Of a stretch of 64,000 nucleotides of DNA, positions 22,914 through 35,600 are shown piece by piece. The notes under the pieces are model-generated. The model was not told the origin of the DNA. It was given only the letters and a program-made list of their open reading frames with translations, and did not search any database. This stretch comes from Phoebastria nigripes (Eukaryota > Chordata > Aves > Procellariiformes > Diomedeidae), in the NCBI GenBank assembly GCA_035582835.1, contig JAYKAV010001997.1, forward strand, positions 1,128,764 to 1,192,763, written 5' to 3'. The position numbers and the translations under genes are program-made. How positions within the stretch are numbered: the first letter of the stretch is position 1; each line of letters starts with the position of its first letter.

Positions 22914-25900
22914 GTGACTGCTTTTTTTCAGGATACCTTTTGTAGATGTGATGTACGTTTCTTGCATTGTGCAGCTTTGTTATTAAAAAATATCTTGTAG
23001 GAGTGTACATGGCTTGAAGAATACACATTGCCTTAGTTCTGTCAGAATTTACTGTTCTTTCTTAAGTTTTGTTGTGTCACATGTATGGTTTTCTTTGAGA
23101 TTTTATATTTTCTTTATTTGATTGAAAAAAAGTAGAAGGTGTTGGTCTGTGCACTAAGCCTTTTCATCTGTAGGTCACAAAGGACTCTCTAGGTTCAAGT
23201 CAGGTTCTCGTTATCACTCAACCCTATTTAGACGCAGTTTTCTGGTAGTAGCACTGAATGTACTTTGAAATTACGGTGCATTCCCAAAGCTTGTGCTTTT
23301 CTTCACTGTCACTTGAGTGTAGCGTCAGATATGATAGCAGCATGGATTAAATAGAGTATCTCCTTCACAGCTAGCGCTAATGCCAAATTCTTTTCTAACT
23401 AGATGTTTCAACATAGACCATCTCCTTAGTCAAGGATGTGCGAGTAATGCAGATTTAAAAAACAGCTAATCATATTCCTTGGTTAAGCCAATTTGTTTTT
23501 GTTTTTAGTGTCCTTGAAGCTTCATTGGGTGGTGCTGTTTAGTTTGCTTAATTATTCCCATGTCCTCCTGCACACTACTCTTGAGTTGTCATCAGTGGAT
23601 GACAGCCAGAACGGTTGTCAGTACTAGAAGCATGTTCTGAAAATGTAAACCATGATCTACAGTGAAACAGCTGTCGTAATGTTGGTCCTCATAATTTGTT
23701 TATTAATGTGTTTCGACATCTACTTGATACTGTATCATTGATCATGGATCATGTACATTAAATATTTTAAGCAAATATTTTGAGTTTGTTCTTCTTTGTT
23801 CTGTTGTATCTTATTTCCTCAAAGACTTTCTTCACTCTTGTCCTAGAGTAAGTGCTTTTGTACAGCAGTTTTGAGATGCCATATACTGTTTCTGATGCTT
23901 TTCATATTGGATTATTCCTCTTGGCTTTCAATACAAACTAATAATTCATACCTGTTCATTTTATTTTGCATATTTCTTTTAGTATAACTTCACTTTTTTG
24001 ATCTCCTGTATAGTTACTAAACATCAGATGGGCACTTACATTTTTAGTCGAATCATTCTTTGAAGTTGTGGAGTCTTTATTCTTTTTAATCAAAGAAGAG
24101 TCTTTGGGATGTAAATGAAAATTGAAAAGTACAAAATACAAAATTCTGTTAATAGCAATGCTGGTATAAATCTGTAACAGCTCTTGTTTTGTTTTTGAAT
24201 GTAAGTAGGTGTGGATTTGCATCAGTGTAGCTGATGAGAGCAGAGTCCCTTTTGAAAAGGGAAAACTTGCATCCAGTGATTTGGCTTGGATTTTTTCAAA
24301 GAAATATTTGTGCATTTTTGAGGGATGTTTGTATGTAGTTTGATTATGCTGTTAGATTGAAGTAAGATCAAGTACTCAGAGCTGAGCCATGCTGTAACCC
24401 CAATATCTTCAAAAGGTAGCTTTGACATTCGGAAAAAAATTAAAACAGCCCTCTGAACAATAGCCATGTTCTCTTTTTAATGGTACAGTGTGATACTACC
24501 TAATATTCCTGATTAATTTAATGTTAAATACTGGTTTGAATGTGATAGGTTCTTTACAGCAGTTACTGGTTATTAATCTCTCTTCCTTTCCTGTATTGTG
24601 AACCAAGAAGCCTGCACTTTAGTCTGATTTTTTTTTTTTAAAGAATATAATAATAAATCAGAAACAATGCAGATCAAAAAAGTAATTATTTTTATTTTTG
24701 TTGTATAAAGTGCTAGTCTCAATTCGGAAACAGCCTACCCCACCCTCCCCCGAGAAATAGGCTTTGCAATCTGCTCTGAAACACAAATTTGAGCTGTAAC
24801 CACCAGAGGGAGCAAATTGCATGGTCAGGACTTCACTAAAAATGTCTTCAGTTGTCAAGAATCATAGGCTAGGAACTAGCCTGTGACTAACTCACACTCC
24901 TGATTTTTGCGTCAGAAAATAATCCATTTGGAAATTAACAATAAATGTTAAATCTCAAATATCAGAAACATTGGGCATTTTAGTTTGTTAATATTTATAT
25001 TCACTAATAAAAATGTGGCAGCAGTTGGTCAAACAGTTAATGTAGGAAAAAATTATATGGGATTTATATTTTATTTAAAACATTGAAAGCTTTTCCTGAT
25101 TTGTTTTTTGTAGTTTACTGAAGACATTGAGCATGTTGGTAGATGACAAATAGAAGAACTTGTAAATCAGAACCTACAGGAAGGTAGTACAATAAAAATA
25201 CTTATTTACATATTTCCTGCTATTGTGCAGCAAAACTTAACCAGTCAACTAGAAGTCTATTAATTTTTATTTTTACATGCTTGCATTGAATAGTCCCATT
25301 GAACTTGGTGGCAATTCCCATTGTTTAAGGTATAGGTTTCTGAATTTCCTCATATTCACTCATCAGCAGTAATACTAGCTCCAGATGGTGTATGACGCCT
25401 TATTTCTGAGGAGGGATGCCCCCAAACCTCTGTAAATACTTTCTCTCCCTTAAATGAGAAACCTATGCTGCTGTCTTTCCCATCCCCATCAGCTCAGCCT
25501 CAACTTTGCACCTACTTGAACAATGTCAGTACAGTGGCTGGAAAATAGAGGGTGGACACAAGGTCTATTACCATGTACAGAAGGAAGCTGCCATGAAGCA
25601 TGATGAGCATGATGCTCTTGGTCATATGGTTTAGTTTTAGGTAGTCCTGTGAGGAGCAGGGGCTTGGACTCGATGATCCTTATGGGTCCCTTCCAACTTG
25701 AGATATTCTATGAACAGAAGTGGCCCATGTGGAGATACTTACTTCTTGGGTTAAGTTGGTGTCTTCATACAAGCAGGATTATGAGCTGCACAGGCATGCC
25801 ACTTCGAAGTGGTTTGTATGTCACACATGCAACTGTTGTAGACAGACTAGATATGATTTATTTCTGTACTCTGTTTCCAGTCCTGAGTACATGCATACAG

Positions 25901-27456
25901 AGGCCAGTAGCACTTGCTTGGAGAGAATATAAAACCAAGTACCGCTTTAAGGATGCGTTGATTTAGTATACATTATCATTGTTTAAAAAGGGTTAATAAT
26001 TTTGCATTTCTGAGTGTACTTTTGTGTTTCAAGAATTCTTGAGAGATAACATTGACCAGAGGGAACTGGAAAAAAACTTGGGGGGGTGAGGGAAGGGAAG
26101 TATTTATATACACTGCAGGTATCTTCAGTGTCAAAGCAGAGAACAAAATACTGGTTTAAATTAAAAAAAGAAGATACACATGTGTGTTCTCATCTCAATT
26201 CACCTAGCATCAGTTCTGTGACTATAATAGGTTTGAGGATGTGTATTGTTCTGCTTCTTTAGTCTTGCTTCAGTAAGAAATTATTTGAAAAGTGTAATCT
26301 CAAAATCTGTGGTTGTTCAACACTAGCTTGTATAAAAAGAATTTAAGTCTTGTCAAACCTGAATTTCAAAACTATGTTGGAGATATTTAAGATTTATATT
26401 GGCTTTGCTAGTTAACAGGCAATGCTTGTTAGACATTTGAAAGTTGTTAATTGTGAATTTATCATTCAAAGCTAAAGTTCACACTATAGAATCTAAACAG
26501 GAGAGGTGTTTCAGTGATATCAATCCTGCTTTCTTTTAAGTGAATGGTTCTTTCAGATGCATGAAAATCGTATGTTAATTTAGCCACTTTAAATTGTATC
26601 TCCTTGTTTAGATTATAGCAGATTATAATAAAAGAAGGGCAAGATACCTTTTTGGTTAGTGCTTAAAACCCAACTGATCATCCCTGCAGTTGTCTATTTC
26701 TCCACCAGATGGAGTATTTTGTAAGTAGTAGTTGTACAACAATAGCGAATAATTGATGTCATGTTGGACAGGGTGGTTTTTAAGTTATTAAACAGAGGAG
26801 GACTCCCTGTTTCGTAAAGGAAAGTTTAAGCTTTAAATAGTTCGAAATCGAAAGTCAAAACTTGGCTGAGGTAATTTTTCTAATACTTCCTGATGTTGTG
26901 TTGAATTTTGTGTGAATGTGGTGAGGAGGAGTTGCTCCTTCCCTTTTCTTATAGTTATTCATCAGACAAGGTCTGCCAGACTGAAGTCTCAGCAGGAGGA
27001 ATAGAGAACATCTTCCACTGCACTGAGTTCCATGCTGTCATAGTTACACTTCTGTCTTTTGGCAGTTTAAAACTGATAAAGATGCATTTATGCTACTATC
27101 TAGTCCCTACTATGACTGCATTTAAACATACTTTAGATTTTTTTTTTTTTTTGACAAATCTATATGGCAGATGTGCTCAGTTGTTTTACAACTGTCTTAA
27201 ATGAAAGTCATTTTTCAAGGTGAATGGTCTAACAAAACCTGACCCAATGTATACTAAACCTTAAGAAAAAGTTAAAACTGCAATTAAAAAAAATGAGGTT
27301 TTACTTGGATTGTGTAATGTATTTTAAGTTAGAGTTCTGTAGAGTCTTCTTGTCAGTTACTCTATAGTATTTTTATTGCAGGTTAAAACACTGAGTGCTA
27401 CAAAACGTAGGAGAAAATTTGGAAACAAGCAGAGTAAGCAGAAGAAATCTAGATGA
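17720..27456 (+). CDS. possible small spliced gene of unknown function
   Basis: I do not recognise this product. Three plus-strand pieces join in phase: 17720-17730 (ATG CTG GGT GG, donor gtgaaa), 18834-18945 (acceptor ttaatgcag, donor gtaaga) and 27382-27456 (acceptor ttattgcag, then a TGA stop). A poly(A) signal follows at 27647. The product would be about 65 residues, or 57 if translation starts at the ATG at 18847. It has a short Cys/His cluster (YFCSHHCK) and ends in a strongly basic, nuclear-localisation-like tail with TKRRRKFGNKQSKQKKSR. The gene would start in the island shared with DUSP11. Without a homolog this could equally be a non-coding divergent transcript whose exons happen to stay open. 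The first exon is the weakest part. Confidence 0.25.
17731..18833 (+). other. edge of CpG island and AT-rich spacer
   Basis: The GC-rich part fades by about 18000. The rest is AT-rich with nothing recognisable. If the small plus-strand gene is real, this is its first intron. The 165-codon plus-strand frame at 17649-18146 is probably a by-product of GC richness. Confidence 0.5.
18834..18945 (+). CDS. candidate exon with start codon at 18847
   Basis: The acceptor is tttttttaatgcag, a good polypyrimidine site, and the donor is AAA|gtaaga. The ATG at 18847 opens 33 codons starting MDPDQKQNEKSSDEIIKG and ending YFCSHHCK in phase 0. The frame is unusually rich in Lys, Asp and Glu for intronic DNA of this composition, which is mild support for coding. 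Confidence 0.3.
20766..21354 (-). mobile_element. solo LTR of an ERVL-like avian endogenous retrovirus, with target duplication
   Basis: The LTR occupies 20771-21349 (579 bp), begins TGTGGTTTAACC and ends AACCAGCACA on the plus strand. It is flanked on both sides by the 5-bp duplication GATGT (20766-20770 and 21350-21354). In its own direction it runs on the minus strand: it starts TGTGCTGGTTTTGGCTGGGA, has a TATA box (TATAAAG, rc of the cttta tata stretch at about 21069) and ends TTAAACCACA. The motifs match an LTR family common in bird genomes as I remember it. A 5-bp duplication fits ERVL (class III). No internal gag, pol or env region is present, so it arose by LTR-LTR recombination. Small open frames in it are not genes. 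Confidence 0.9.
22503..22521 (+). other. possible 19-nt microexon
   Basis: A strong acceptor (tttctctttctctacaag) is followed 19 bases later by an excellent donor, GTG|gtaagt. If included between the exons at 18945 and 27382, it would add SHHCGCG and then an immediate TAA, replacing the basic tail by a second SHHC motif. It could be a decoy pair or a poison microexon. There is no evidence of use in the sequence itself. Confidence 0.2.
22838..22910 (+). repeat. 73-bp poly(T) tract
   Basis: An uninterrupted run of 73 T, followed by acag. On the other strand this is a poly(A) tail-like tract, but no retroposed body was recognised beside it. It happens to form an extreme polypyrimidine tract and AG. 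Its true length is doubtful, because homopolymers of this size assemble poorly. Confidence 0.95.
24800..24813 (+). promoter_or_regulatory. CTCF-like motif
   Basis: CCACCAGAGGGAGC fits the CTCF core (CCASYAGRKGGCRS) at all but one of its 14 positions. It stands alone in AT-rich intergenic or intronic DNA between the DUSP11 promoter and CCNJ. Occupancy is inferred; a weaker similar site, CCACCAGATGGAG, lies near 26706. Confidence 0.4.
25624..25713 (+). mobile_element. CR1 LINE 3' end fragment
   Basis: The stretch tagtcctgtgaggagcaggg followed by ttggactcgatgatcctta and tgggtcccttccaact ends in gatattctatga. This is the 3' terminal segment of avian CR1 elements, sense on the plus strand. As usual for CR1 it is severely 5'-truncated, and only one copy of the terminal octamer type repeat remains. 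Confidence 0.88.
27382..27456 (+). CDS. candidate terminal exon with basic tail
   Basis: After the acceptor ttttattgcag there are 24 codons reading VKTLSATKRRRKFGNKQSKQ and then KKSR, ending at TGA. The RRRK and KQKK clusters resemble a nuclear or nucleolar localisation signal. AATAAA lies 190 bp downstream. The phase matches the exon ending at 18945. Confidence 0.3.
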   Translation, partial: VKTLSATKRRRKFGNKQSKQKKSR

Positions 27457-27646
27457 CTACAAATGGCAAATAAGATAGTATAACTTTGAAATAATCAAGC
27501 TTGCCATATCTAGAATATATTACTTTCAGCTTCAATTTTTCTTTTAAGACAGTATGTACATTTTCAGTCTGTTTTTTATAAATACTTTATGGCTAAAAAA
27601 CACTGAGAGGTTATAAAAGATTGCAGATTTTCTTTGCTTAATTTAA

Positions 27647-27652
27647 AATAAA
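27647..27652 (+). terminator. poly(A) signal AATAAA
   Basis: A canonical AATAAA on the plus strand, 190 bp after the stop codon of the candidate small gene. The sequence around it is AT-rich, so chance occurrence is possible. Confidence 0.35.
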
Positions 27653-28499
27653 AAATAATCCTTTATGAAATTGCTAAACTTTGTGTGACGTTCTCCATGT
27701 ATCTCTCCTTTCATTTTACAAGCATTTACTGTATGTACAGTATAGTATAACTTTTTTCCCCGGNAAAGGAAGAGGGAAAGGGGGAGTAAGAACTCCCACA
27801 GTTGTCTGATCATTTTGCTTGGATATTGTACCTCATAGTGTAATGGATTATTTGCTTTAATTTGTTGCTTGATGCTGATAGTTTGCTCAGTATGAAACTG
27901 GAGAAAATATTCATCCACCCCAAAAAAGTAATTTCTTAACTGATCAAATGGTACCGTTCAAACATACACAGCTATACAGCAGATAATCATGTGAGTTTGC
28001 AGAGAAGTGTTCTAGCACGGAAGCAATCTCTTTCAAGTATATGTTTCAGAAATATACACTCAGTAAAGCACAAATCTTCTATGAAATGCAAATTTATTGT
28101 ACAATATATGTTTATTCAAACAATTATTTGCATGAGCATCTATAGATGCTTATGACTGAGATCAGAAACAATGTCTTTGCAAATGGACTTCTGTGAAGTG
28201 TTATCACTTGTTCAAATATTTGTAGTTTCAGGTGCATGTGTTTATATTACTTCAAGTATGGATGTATCACTTCTAGTAAAAGTAGTTGATATGTGTAATG
28301 ATTAGAAATGTTTCTTTTCTTTGGAACTTTTTTCCCTCAGATGAATTTGAAATTCAGAAAAAGCAGGAAGCTAGGTTCCCATCATTGCTATTACAGCTGG
28401 AGAGTGCGAGCTAGGGAACATTGCAGTGACTGGTGAGAAGGTGAATAAGAACACGAAGCAAAGTTTGTTTACAGTCCTAAGCTATGTAGAGTGATAAAA

Positions 28500-29235
28500 G
28501 TCAAAAAACAAACGTGAAGATTGCAGAAGATTTGCATGACTAAGCAAGAAAATGGCAGATGGCATAGAGGAAGCAATAATTCCAGCTCTTTGTGCACAGT
28601 GATAGCTTATGACCTAGTAAAAGTTTCTCAAGTTTTGAAACTTCACAGTTACATTAGATGTGACAACATCAGATCAGTGCTCAGTGGTGCTCAGAACAGA
28701 AACGAGTGCTATGAATTACTAGGAATGGAATAGGGAATAGAAGAGGATATTGTCATGCCACTTAATAAACCTAGACTGCCCCACCTTTTTGAATAGTGTT
28801 GCAGTTCTGCCCCCCATCTCAAAGATGGAAAACTTTCTTCAAAAACGAAAGAGAAGGATAGTGAGATGAATTTAAAGGTATGCTCTTATATAAGGAATTA
28901 CAGTTGAATGTGCCAGTATACACTAACCTGGAAAGGAGATGGCTTAGAAGGGGAAAGAACATGATGAATGTCTATAAAATCATTAATTGAATGCAGAAGA
29001 TGAACAGTGCACAACTGTTCCCTTTCTCTTCAAACAGAAAGGTTAGACAGGCATTGTCAGATGAACTGTCAGGGCCAAGTTAGTACCAAACAAATGGAGA
29101 GAGTCCTTCCCAGAGTAGAAGACCATATTCCAGAATATTGTTAGGGCTAAAAATTTATACAGGTTAAAAAGGGGACTGGATAAACCAATGGAAGAAATCT
29201 TTATGAACTGTTGCACATAAAGGTACTAAATTTTA
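28500..29235 (+). mobile_element. ancient CR1/L3-type LINE fragment
   Basis: Segments such as gaattactaggaatggaata and ggagatggcttagaagggg, the stretch atgtctataaaatcattaat, and ggactggataaaccaatgga follow in order. They match the end of the reverse transcriptase region and the 3' part of reptile and mammal CR1/L3 LINEs (the segment that in consensus form reads like a DRxRREDLIEVYKI helix). The copy is old, with many indels and no open frame. Its 5' limit may extend to about 28360. Confidence 0.65.
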
Positions 29236-32200
29236 ACAGGTATGTGAAATACAGACTATCTAATGCTGAAAGAGTACTTAAAGTATCATTTACTTGCTCT
29301 GCAGATGTATTTTATTGTCTTTATTGGAGATTGAATAGTGCCTAGATAGACCTGTAGTCTGACCCATTATGGGTTTTATTAATTTTTTTTTTTTTGTAGC
29401 TGCTCTGCCCCTTATGCTGTGTCATAAGACACAGAAAGGCATTGCTATTAACTGGAAAATCTGATCTAGCATACATGATGTGCATTTAGAGTGACATTTC
29501 TATACATCACTGTATACTTAATGATACCACTCTGACTGTAACATCTGGAAGAACAAGTTTTCCTTAGGATATATAAGTATTTATTTTACTGAGATCAGTA
29601 AGGAAACTTGTATATGTATTTAGGTGTATTATCAAATGTATTATGAAAAAAAATATATGAATGGTTACTCACTTACATTGTGTCAGTAGTTGAAGTAAGT
29701 TTGTGGAACTTACTAGGACAACTAGATGTCCTGGTCCTGCTGTAGCTGCACTGTGACCCCATTTTAGTTTCTGTAAGTGTGTGTTCACAGACAATCTCAG
29801 TCTTCACAATTCCTCTACTCTTAGAGCATATCAAGGATTACAGTGCCCCCTACAGCAACTGTGCTTTTTTTAACCAGGTCAAGCTAGGTACAGATACTTG
29901 CCAAGTATCCTACCTGAAAGCTGAGACTAGTAATAAACAGTGGTTCAGAAAAGCTTTTAAAAACTTTTCTGACTTCTTTACTTCTGGGCTTCTAGGTAGG
30001 CCTACTTATAAATTCAGCCTTCAGCAATTTCTAGTTGACTTTCTTCCCTGCTGCTCAGACACTCTTCATCCATCCTGCAGCTATTTGTTTCTGTTTCCTG
30101 ACTAAATCTCTTCCTCTCACTTCCTCTCTAGCTCCTGTGGATTATAAACCACGTGCTTGAGCACAGAATAACTGGAAATGAATTCCATGGCTTAGGATTT
30201 ATGCCTTGTTTTTTCTGTTTTGGTAGAAGACTCTTATAATTTACCTTCTTGTCCATTTTTCTGCATCTTTACTTCCTCTGGAATTAAGTTGTGGTAGTAT
30301 ACAAAGTAATCATATAATATAATGGTTCTTGGGTAGTCCAAGATCCTTCAGAGCAGAATTTATTCTTGAGTTAATGTATAGTTTATTGTTATCACATGTT
30401 ACAGACTGGAGAATCTTTATAAATCATAAGAGATTAACAAGTAATTTAGGAAAATGCCATCTTAGGTACTCTTTGCAGTCAGTGTACAATATCATGTCGT
30501 TGTTTAATGAAAAGGAAGTAAATCCCTGTGTAAGTTAGTTTCAACTATAATTTCTGTTATAGAAGGGGTTAATTTGTCCATAAAATTATGAATGAATTAG
30601 CAAAAGGAAAGTTTGGATCCATTCCAGAACCATCCTAAAGTGTGTGGCTTGTGTGATTCTGAGTCTGTGATTATACAGAAATTTGTGGGCAAAAAGAAAT
30701 ATCATGGTAAAAAGCCATGAAAATCATATCAAAGCATTCCTGTACTTTCTTGTACTTGTTAGTTTGTTCTGCCTTTTGTTATCTACAACAAAAGATGTGA
30801 ACAGAGGAGAAGAAACAAAGTTCAGAAGCTACAAGTATTTTACAAAAATATTTTAAAATGGAAAGCAAGTCTCCAGCACATTAGTGTCTTCCTTACAGTT
30901 AGTTTTTAAAGTGATATCTGATATTCATCAGATATTCAGCATTTGGGTACCAAATTGATCTGAATCTGAAGATACAGTTATCTAATTTACTTTCACTGTG
31001 AATATCTCTGCCATGCATGGTCTTGATATAACTCTCTTTGAGGTTCAGAGAAATACTATTGCTTTTAGGGAGGCTGACATCAATCCTCAAGAATTGAAAA
31101 CATAAGAGATTCTATCAATAAATGAATGACAGGAGTGTGAGTAGTTCAACTGATATAACTCTTATTTAAAAAGATCACTTCAATTACAAACCTCATTGAT
31201 AAATTTCATTAAATATATTTTAAGAATACTAATGCGTTAGTATCAGATAATAGTTCGGTAAAAATTATCATGTACAGTATCAGTAATCATACATTAAATA
31301 TATTAAGATTTGGATAAAATTTAGACCTTAAAATAACTGTCACTAAATGGATAAATTGTTATCACACAGAAGCACTCTTAGTGAAATCAATAATAAGCCT
31401 GAATATTTTTCAATAATCTGAAATGTCAGTATTTTTTTTTCCTCGGTCGTCTGAAAGTGATCTAAAAATCATTGCTGAGAAAAATCTGCTGGATAACGGC
31501 ACTTGTAAATAATGGTGCAGATCTTTTCATGACTCAGTTATGAAAATGTGCATTTGCAGCCATTAAAAAGTCATTAATGCTTAAAAATGGGGTTATATCT
31601 ACAAAAGATAACTGTATTCTGGACAGTGACTTTGAAAAGAATTTAGAGGTCAAATAACTGTAATGCCAGAGTAAAAGTGGCTAATGCTGTTACGGGTATG
31701 TCCTCCTGCTCTTTTGTACTGAAATGGCTTAGTAGTACTTCATTAATTTACGAGGTATTACTGGAATAATCACATGTAAGGTCGTGAAGTGCCCAGATGG
31801 TATGAAAATTGTCACCAGACAAGGTGGGCCAAAATTCTTAGCCTGTACCAATAATGATGTTAAAAGCCAAGATGTATTGAAACAGGCAGAGTTTAGCTGT
31901 GATCTGCAAGTTAAACCTACAAATTGAGACATAGGAAGTATTAAGTTACTAATAGGCATGTTGTGCAAATTCATTGTGTTTGCTTATGTCGTAATTTAAA
32001 GATAAGATCTGCAGCTTAGATAGGCCTATTAAACTAATTTTGAACTTCATAGCCCCAGTATTGAAAGCAATATCCTTTGCAGTATAGCATTCCATGAATG
32101 TTATCTGCCTTAGTGTTTACTAGGTGACTATCCTTTTAGAGATCATGCTGAAGCCCAAGTTAATAGGGCTATGCTTTTGTAAGTATCCAATGGAATTACG

Positions 32201-32557
32201 TTAAGTTGGCTTGCCTGTATTCCTACAAATCACTTCACAGCTTCAGATTGCCTTGTAGCCTGGAAAGACTTGTTGGATTCATTTCTAATATGTGTGTAGC
32301 CTTCTTTGATTTACTACTTACAAATTTCTGAATCAAATCCAAGGGAATATTAAATGTTATCCAGCCATGTGTTAGGAACAGTTAGATTGTTAGACCACTA
32401 ATCTGTATTAGTGTAAGGATTTTGCTTGGAAACTCCTTTTCTTTAGCTCAGTCTATCAGAATCACAGACACTTTGTGGTTTCTCTTGTTTGTTCAGCCCA
32501 TAGAGGATTTTTATCCTCTTGAGTTTCTTAAATTGTAACAGGGTTAGATAAAGCACC

Positions 32558-32565
32558 TTTTTTTT

Positions 32566-32600
<35 letters not shown>

Positions 32601-32615
32601 CCTTTTTTTTTTTTT
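32558..32615 (+). repeat. interrupted poly(T) tract
   Basis: About 58 bases of T with one single C and one CC interruption. The opposite-strand frames made of Lys codons across this tract are artefacts. The following 100 bp (ataatgtgtacaattccagt, then gttcaagaaggatg) resemble a decayed CR1/L3 segment, but too weakly to call. Confidence 0.95.
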
Positions 32616-35600
32616 GTCTCCATTGTAAGAGAGACACACCATTTGAGAATCCCTCTGGAATAATGTGTACAATTCCAGTTGCCTGTGTTCAAGAAGGATG
32701 AGCACAGAACAGAACTGGTGCACCAGAACGCTGGCAATCGCTGGTTGTGAGAACAGACAACTCTTCTGAGCAGAAGCTAAGATCTGGGAGCAGTTGTGGT
32801 CAGAGAAGGATTTACTGAGGAGGTTGAGGTGGCTGCAACTTCCCCTTCCCATCTTTAGCATTGCTTATTGAAGCACATGCTCCTAGACATGTGATGGGGG
32901 GGAACAGCTATGTGGCTCTTCCGTAGTTGCTTTATTTAAGTGCAGCAGGAAGAGAAACCCAGAAAAGGAAAGACTGATTTAAATTAAAAGACAGCATTGG
33001 TGTAAGAACAAATGTCCGTGAATATGATTAAGTTCACAGACACAACTTGTGAGCTTTAAACCTTGTCAGACCAAGGTTTCAGAGCAATTTGATGAAAGGG
33101 TTTTTATGACATACTTGCTTATGATAATAAGGTATTGGGCTTAATCACCTGGGGATCTCCTCCAGCACAATGTTTTTATGAAAGCTTTCATCTATGAGAA
33201 GTTGTTTCAAGATTTTTGTAACAGATTTCAGTCCAAGTCATTTCCCTTGGCTCATAGAGCTCTGTAGTAGTCCATGTTTGTTAAGACTCTGTTTTTCCCC
33301 CTGGGATTCTTACAGAGACCTGTAAGGATTGTGGAGATTGCTAATTCTTTTTCTTAAAGGTTTTAAGAAAGTTATTTGAAGTGAAAGTAACATGCTTTGT
33401 AGTAGAAGTGCCCAAGTCCATGACTGTACCATTTCTGTCGTAAGTTTTGTTACAGCTATAGTAGGTGATAGCTTAAAAGAAGCAGTTGTAGTCTGGGTTG
33501 GGTTCCAAACACCAGTCTCTATCCTGAAAGGAGACACCAAGGGATATGTCTTTTTCCTACAAAAAAATCTTCTCTGAACTCTGATCTGGCAGGCTGCCAA
33601 TACTGACCTCTACCTGTTCTTGTTAAGTATTTGTTTGTGAATTACATGTTTTCTGGAGGTTTTAGAGAATTGAGTTTTTCCCCTGCATTAACTCTAAATT
33701 TAAGAAAGCATCCTCCTTCAGGAAAATACTTAAGCACATGCTTATCAGCCATTCAAATGTTAAAATGCAGGTGAGGTGCTATGCCTGTGAGGTAGCGAAG
33801 TGTAAATTTTGTTTGAAAGCAATGTAGTTGCTATGGTCAATTAAGTAGAAGTTTTCGCTTCATTTGGGGGGGCGGGGAGGGTGACCTTTCAAATATATTT
33901 AAAAAACTATACATGCACAATTTTATTGAATGGCTTTTTCTCTTCTGTCAACAATTTTTGACTTAGATGTACCTTTCTTTCTAGATGAAGAAGAGAAACT
34001 ACATCCTTTGATGTCAGGCAAACTCATGCATGCTTTATCATGGGCAGCTGATGAAGGAAGTGCTTTTCTGTAGCACCTGTTTCTCAGCTGATAAATTCTG
34101 CTTGATGCAGGTGGTAATGAATCGTATATTTTTAAGGTTTATCAGTATTGTCATCTGTTAGGATTTCATGTTCAGAACTGTGGGAAATGTTTGTATGATG
34201 GTTTAGGGTTTCTTAGTGCTTCCTAGTTGATTTTTTTTTTTTTTAATAGCTATAACATTAAATCAGATAACCTGATCTGTCAGAATTGGAAATGTGTTCT
34301 AAAAATTGCATACGTTATAAGAAATTTCTGATGCAATAAACATTTGTTCCTTTAAATGTTCTGCAATTAATGCTAGATGATTTTATTTTAATGTGCCAAG
34401 AAATATAAATGCAGAAATAGCTACTGGAATTTGATGGCTCAGTAACACACAGACTTATTGAATGGGCCAAAGCAATTGAGCTTGATCCCAAATATCCTGA
34501 GTATTCATGTATAATGGAATTGATTACGGTAATGTTTAGCAGATTTTGATAGCACATTTTTACATGTTTTCTAGAAGAAAATACATATTGTCTGTATTGT
34601 GTTAGGAGACAGGGTACTTGCATGAAAAATATTAATAGTATCTACAAGTTCTTTGGCTTCAAGATTACAAATAACAGGGAGTGAGTTACGGCTAATTATG
34701 TTTTAAAAAAGTTTAATAGATAAAAGCAAAGCATGGGAACAAACTTAAGTAGTTATCATACTATATAAAACCCCAGTGCAGAACTGTTGCCTGAGATTAG
34801 GTCTTGTACCAGAATAATAAAACCAAATTGAGAAAGCTGTATCTTTTGCTGCAGTTACAATAAAAGTCACTTCTGTGACTGGGATAAAGGTCCTGTCCTT
34901 TCCAGGGTGCACAGATGTCTTGTGCATGCTCAGTAACTCTGGGATGTTCTGGACGCATTAGATTTATTGCGAGTATGCAGATTAACTCTAGAGAATACAG
35001 ACTGTAATTCTGATGTGTGGGTGTTGCGTTGCATTTACGGTGCATATCCTGTATGGTTCATCTAATTGTGCTCCGTAATCTCATGCATCTAATAACTCTA
35101 ACGGGGATAGCAGGTATCTGATAATCCAGTGAAAAGAAAAAAATTAAGTGAAATTATTTTGCAAGAAACATCTTTAATTTACAGTATTACTCATTAGAAA
35201 AAGGCAGCTGGTCATTTCTTGGATGATTTTTGTGATGCAGAAAAAATTATGTATGTACATTTTAAAGTAAGACTACAACAACAAAGGAAGTAGAACAAGC
35301 ATTAACGTATCCCTTTACTTTTAAAAATTCACTCCAGTGAATTTGTTCACAACCAAAAGCCATTATAGTTTGGCCTGACAAGTAGTTTCTGCTCAGATAA
35401 GCCACAAACTAGCATATTCTTATGCTATTGGTGCTAGACAAGAAAGATATACTATCAGAAATCTTGAGGAAATTTGTGTAAAGGCTGTAAGGGTTAATTT
35501 TAAAAAAAAAAAAGTAATTTTGAAATCGGGACAANTTGTAAAATCCTCCAGCCTTGCTCTTGCATTCTCTCACAGTATGCAGCATCCAAGGAACAAATCA

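Noticed and set aside
26703..26716. Second CTCF-like site CCACCAGATGGAG
   Set aside because: It lacks the conserved GC at the 3' side of the core, so it is too weak to call.
28334..28440. Possible exon after the acceptor ttttttccctcag reading DEFEIQKKQEARFPSLLLQL
   Set aside because: It runs into an old CR1/L3 fragment and lies beyond the AATAAA of the small-gene candidate; probably chance.
32443..32861. Minus-strand frames with long Lys runs
   Set aside because: They are translations of the poly(T)/poly(A) tract.
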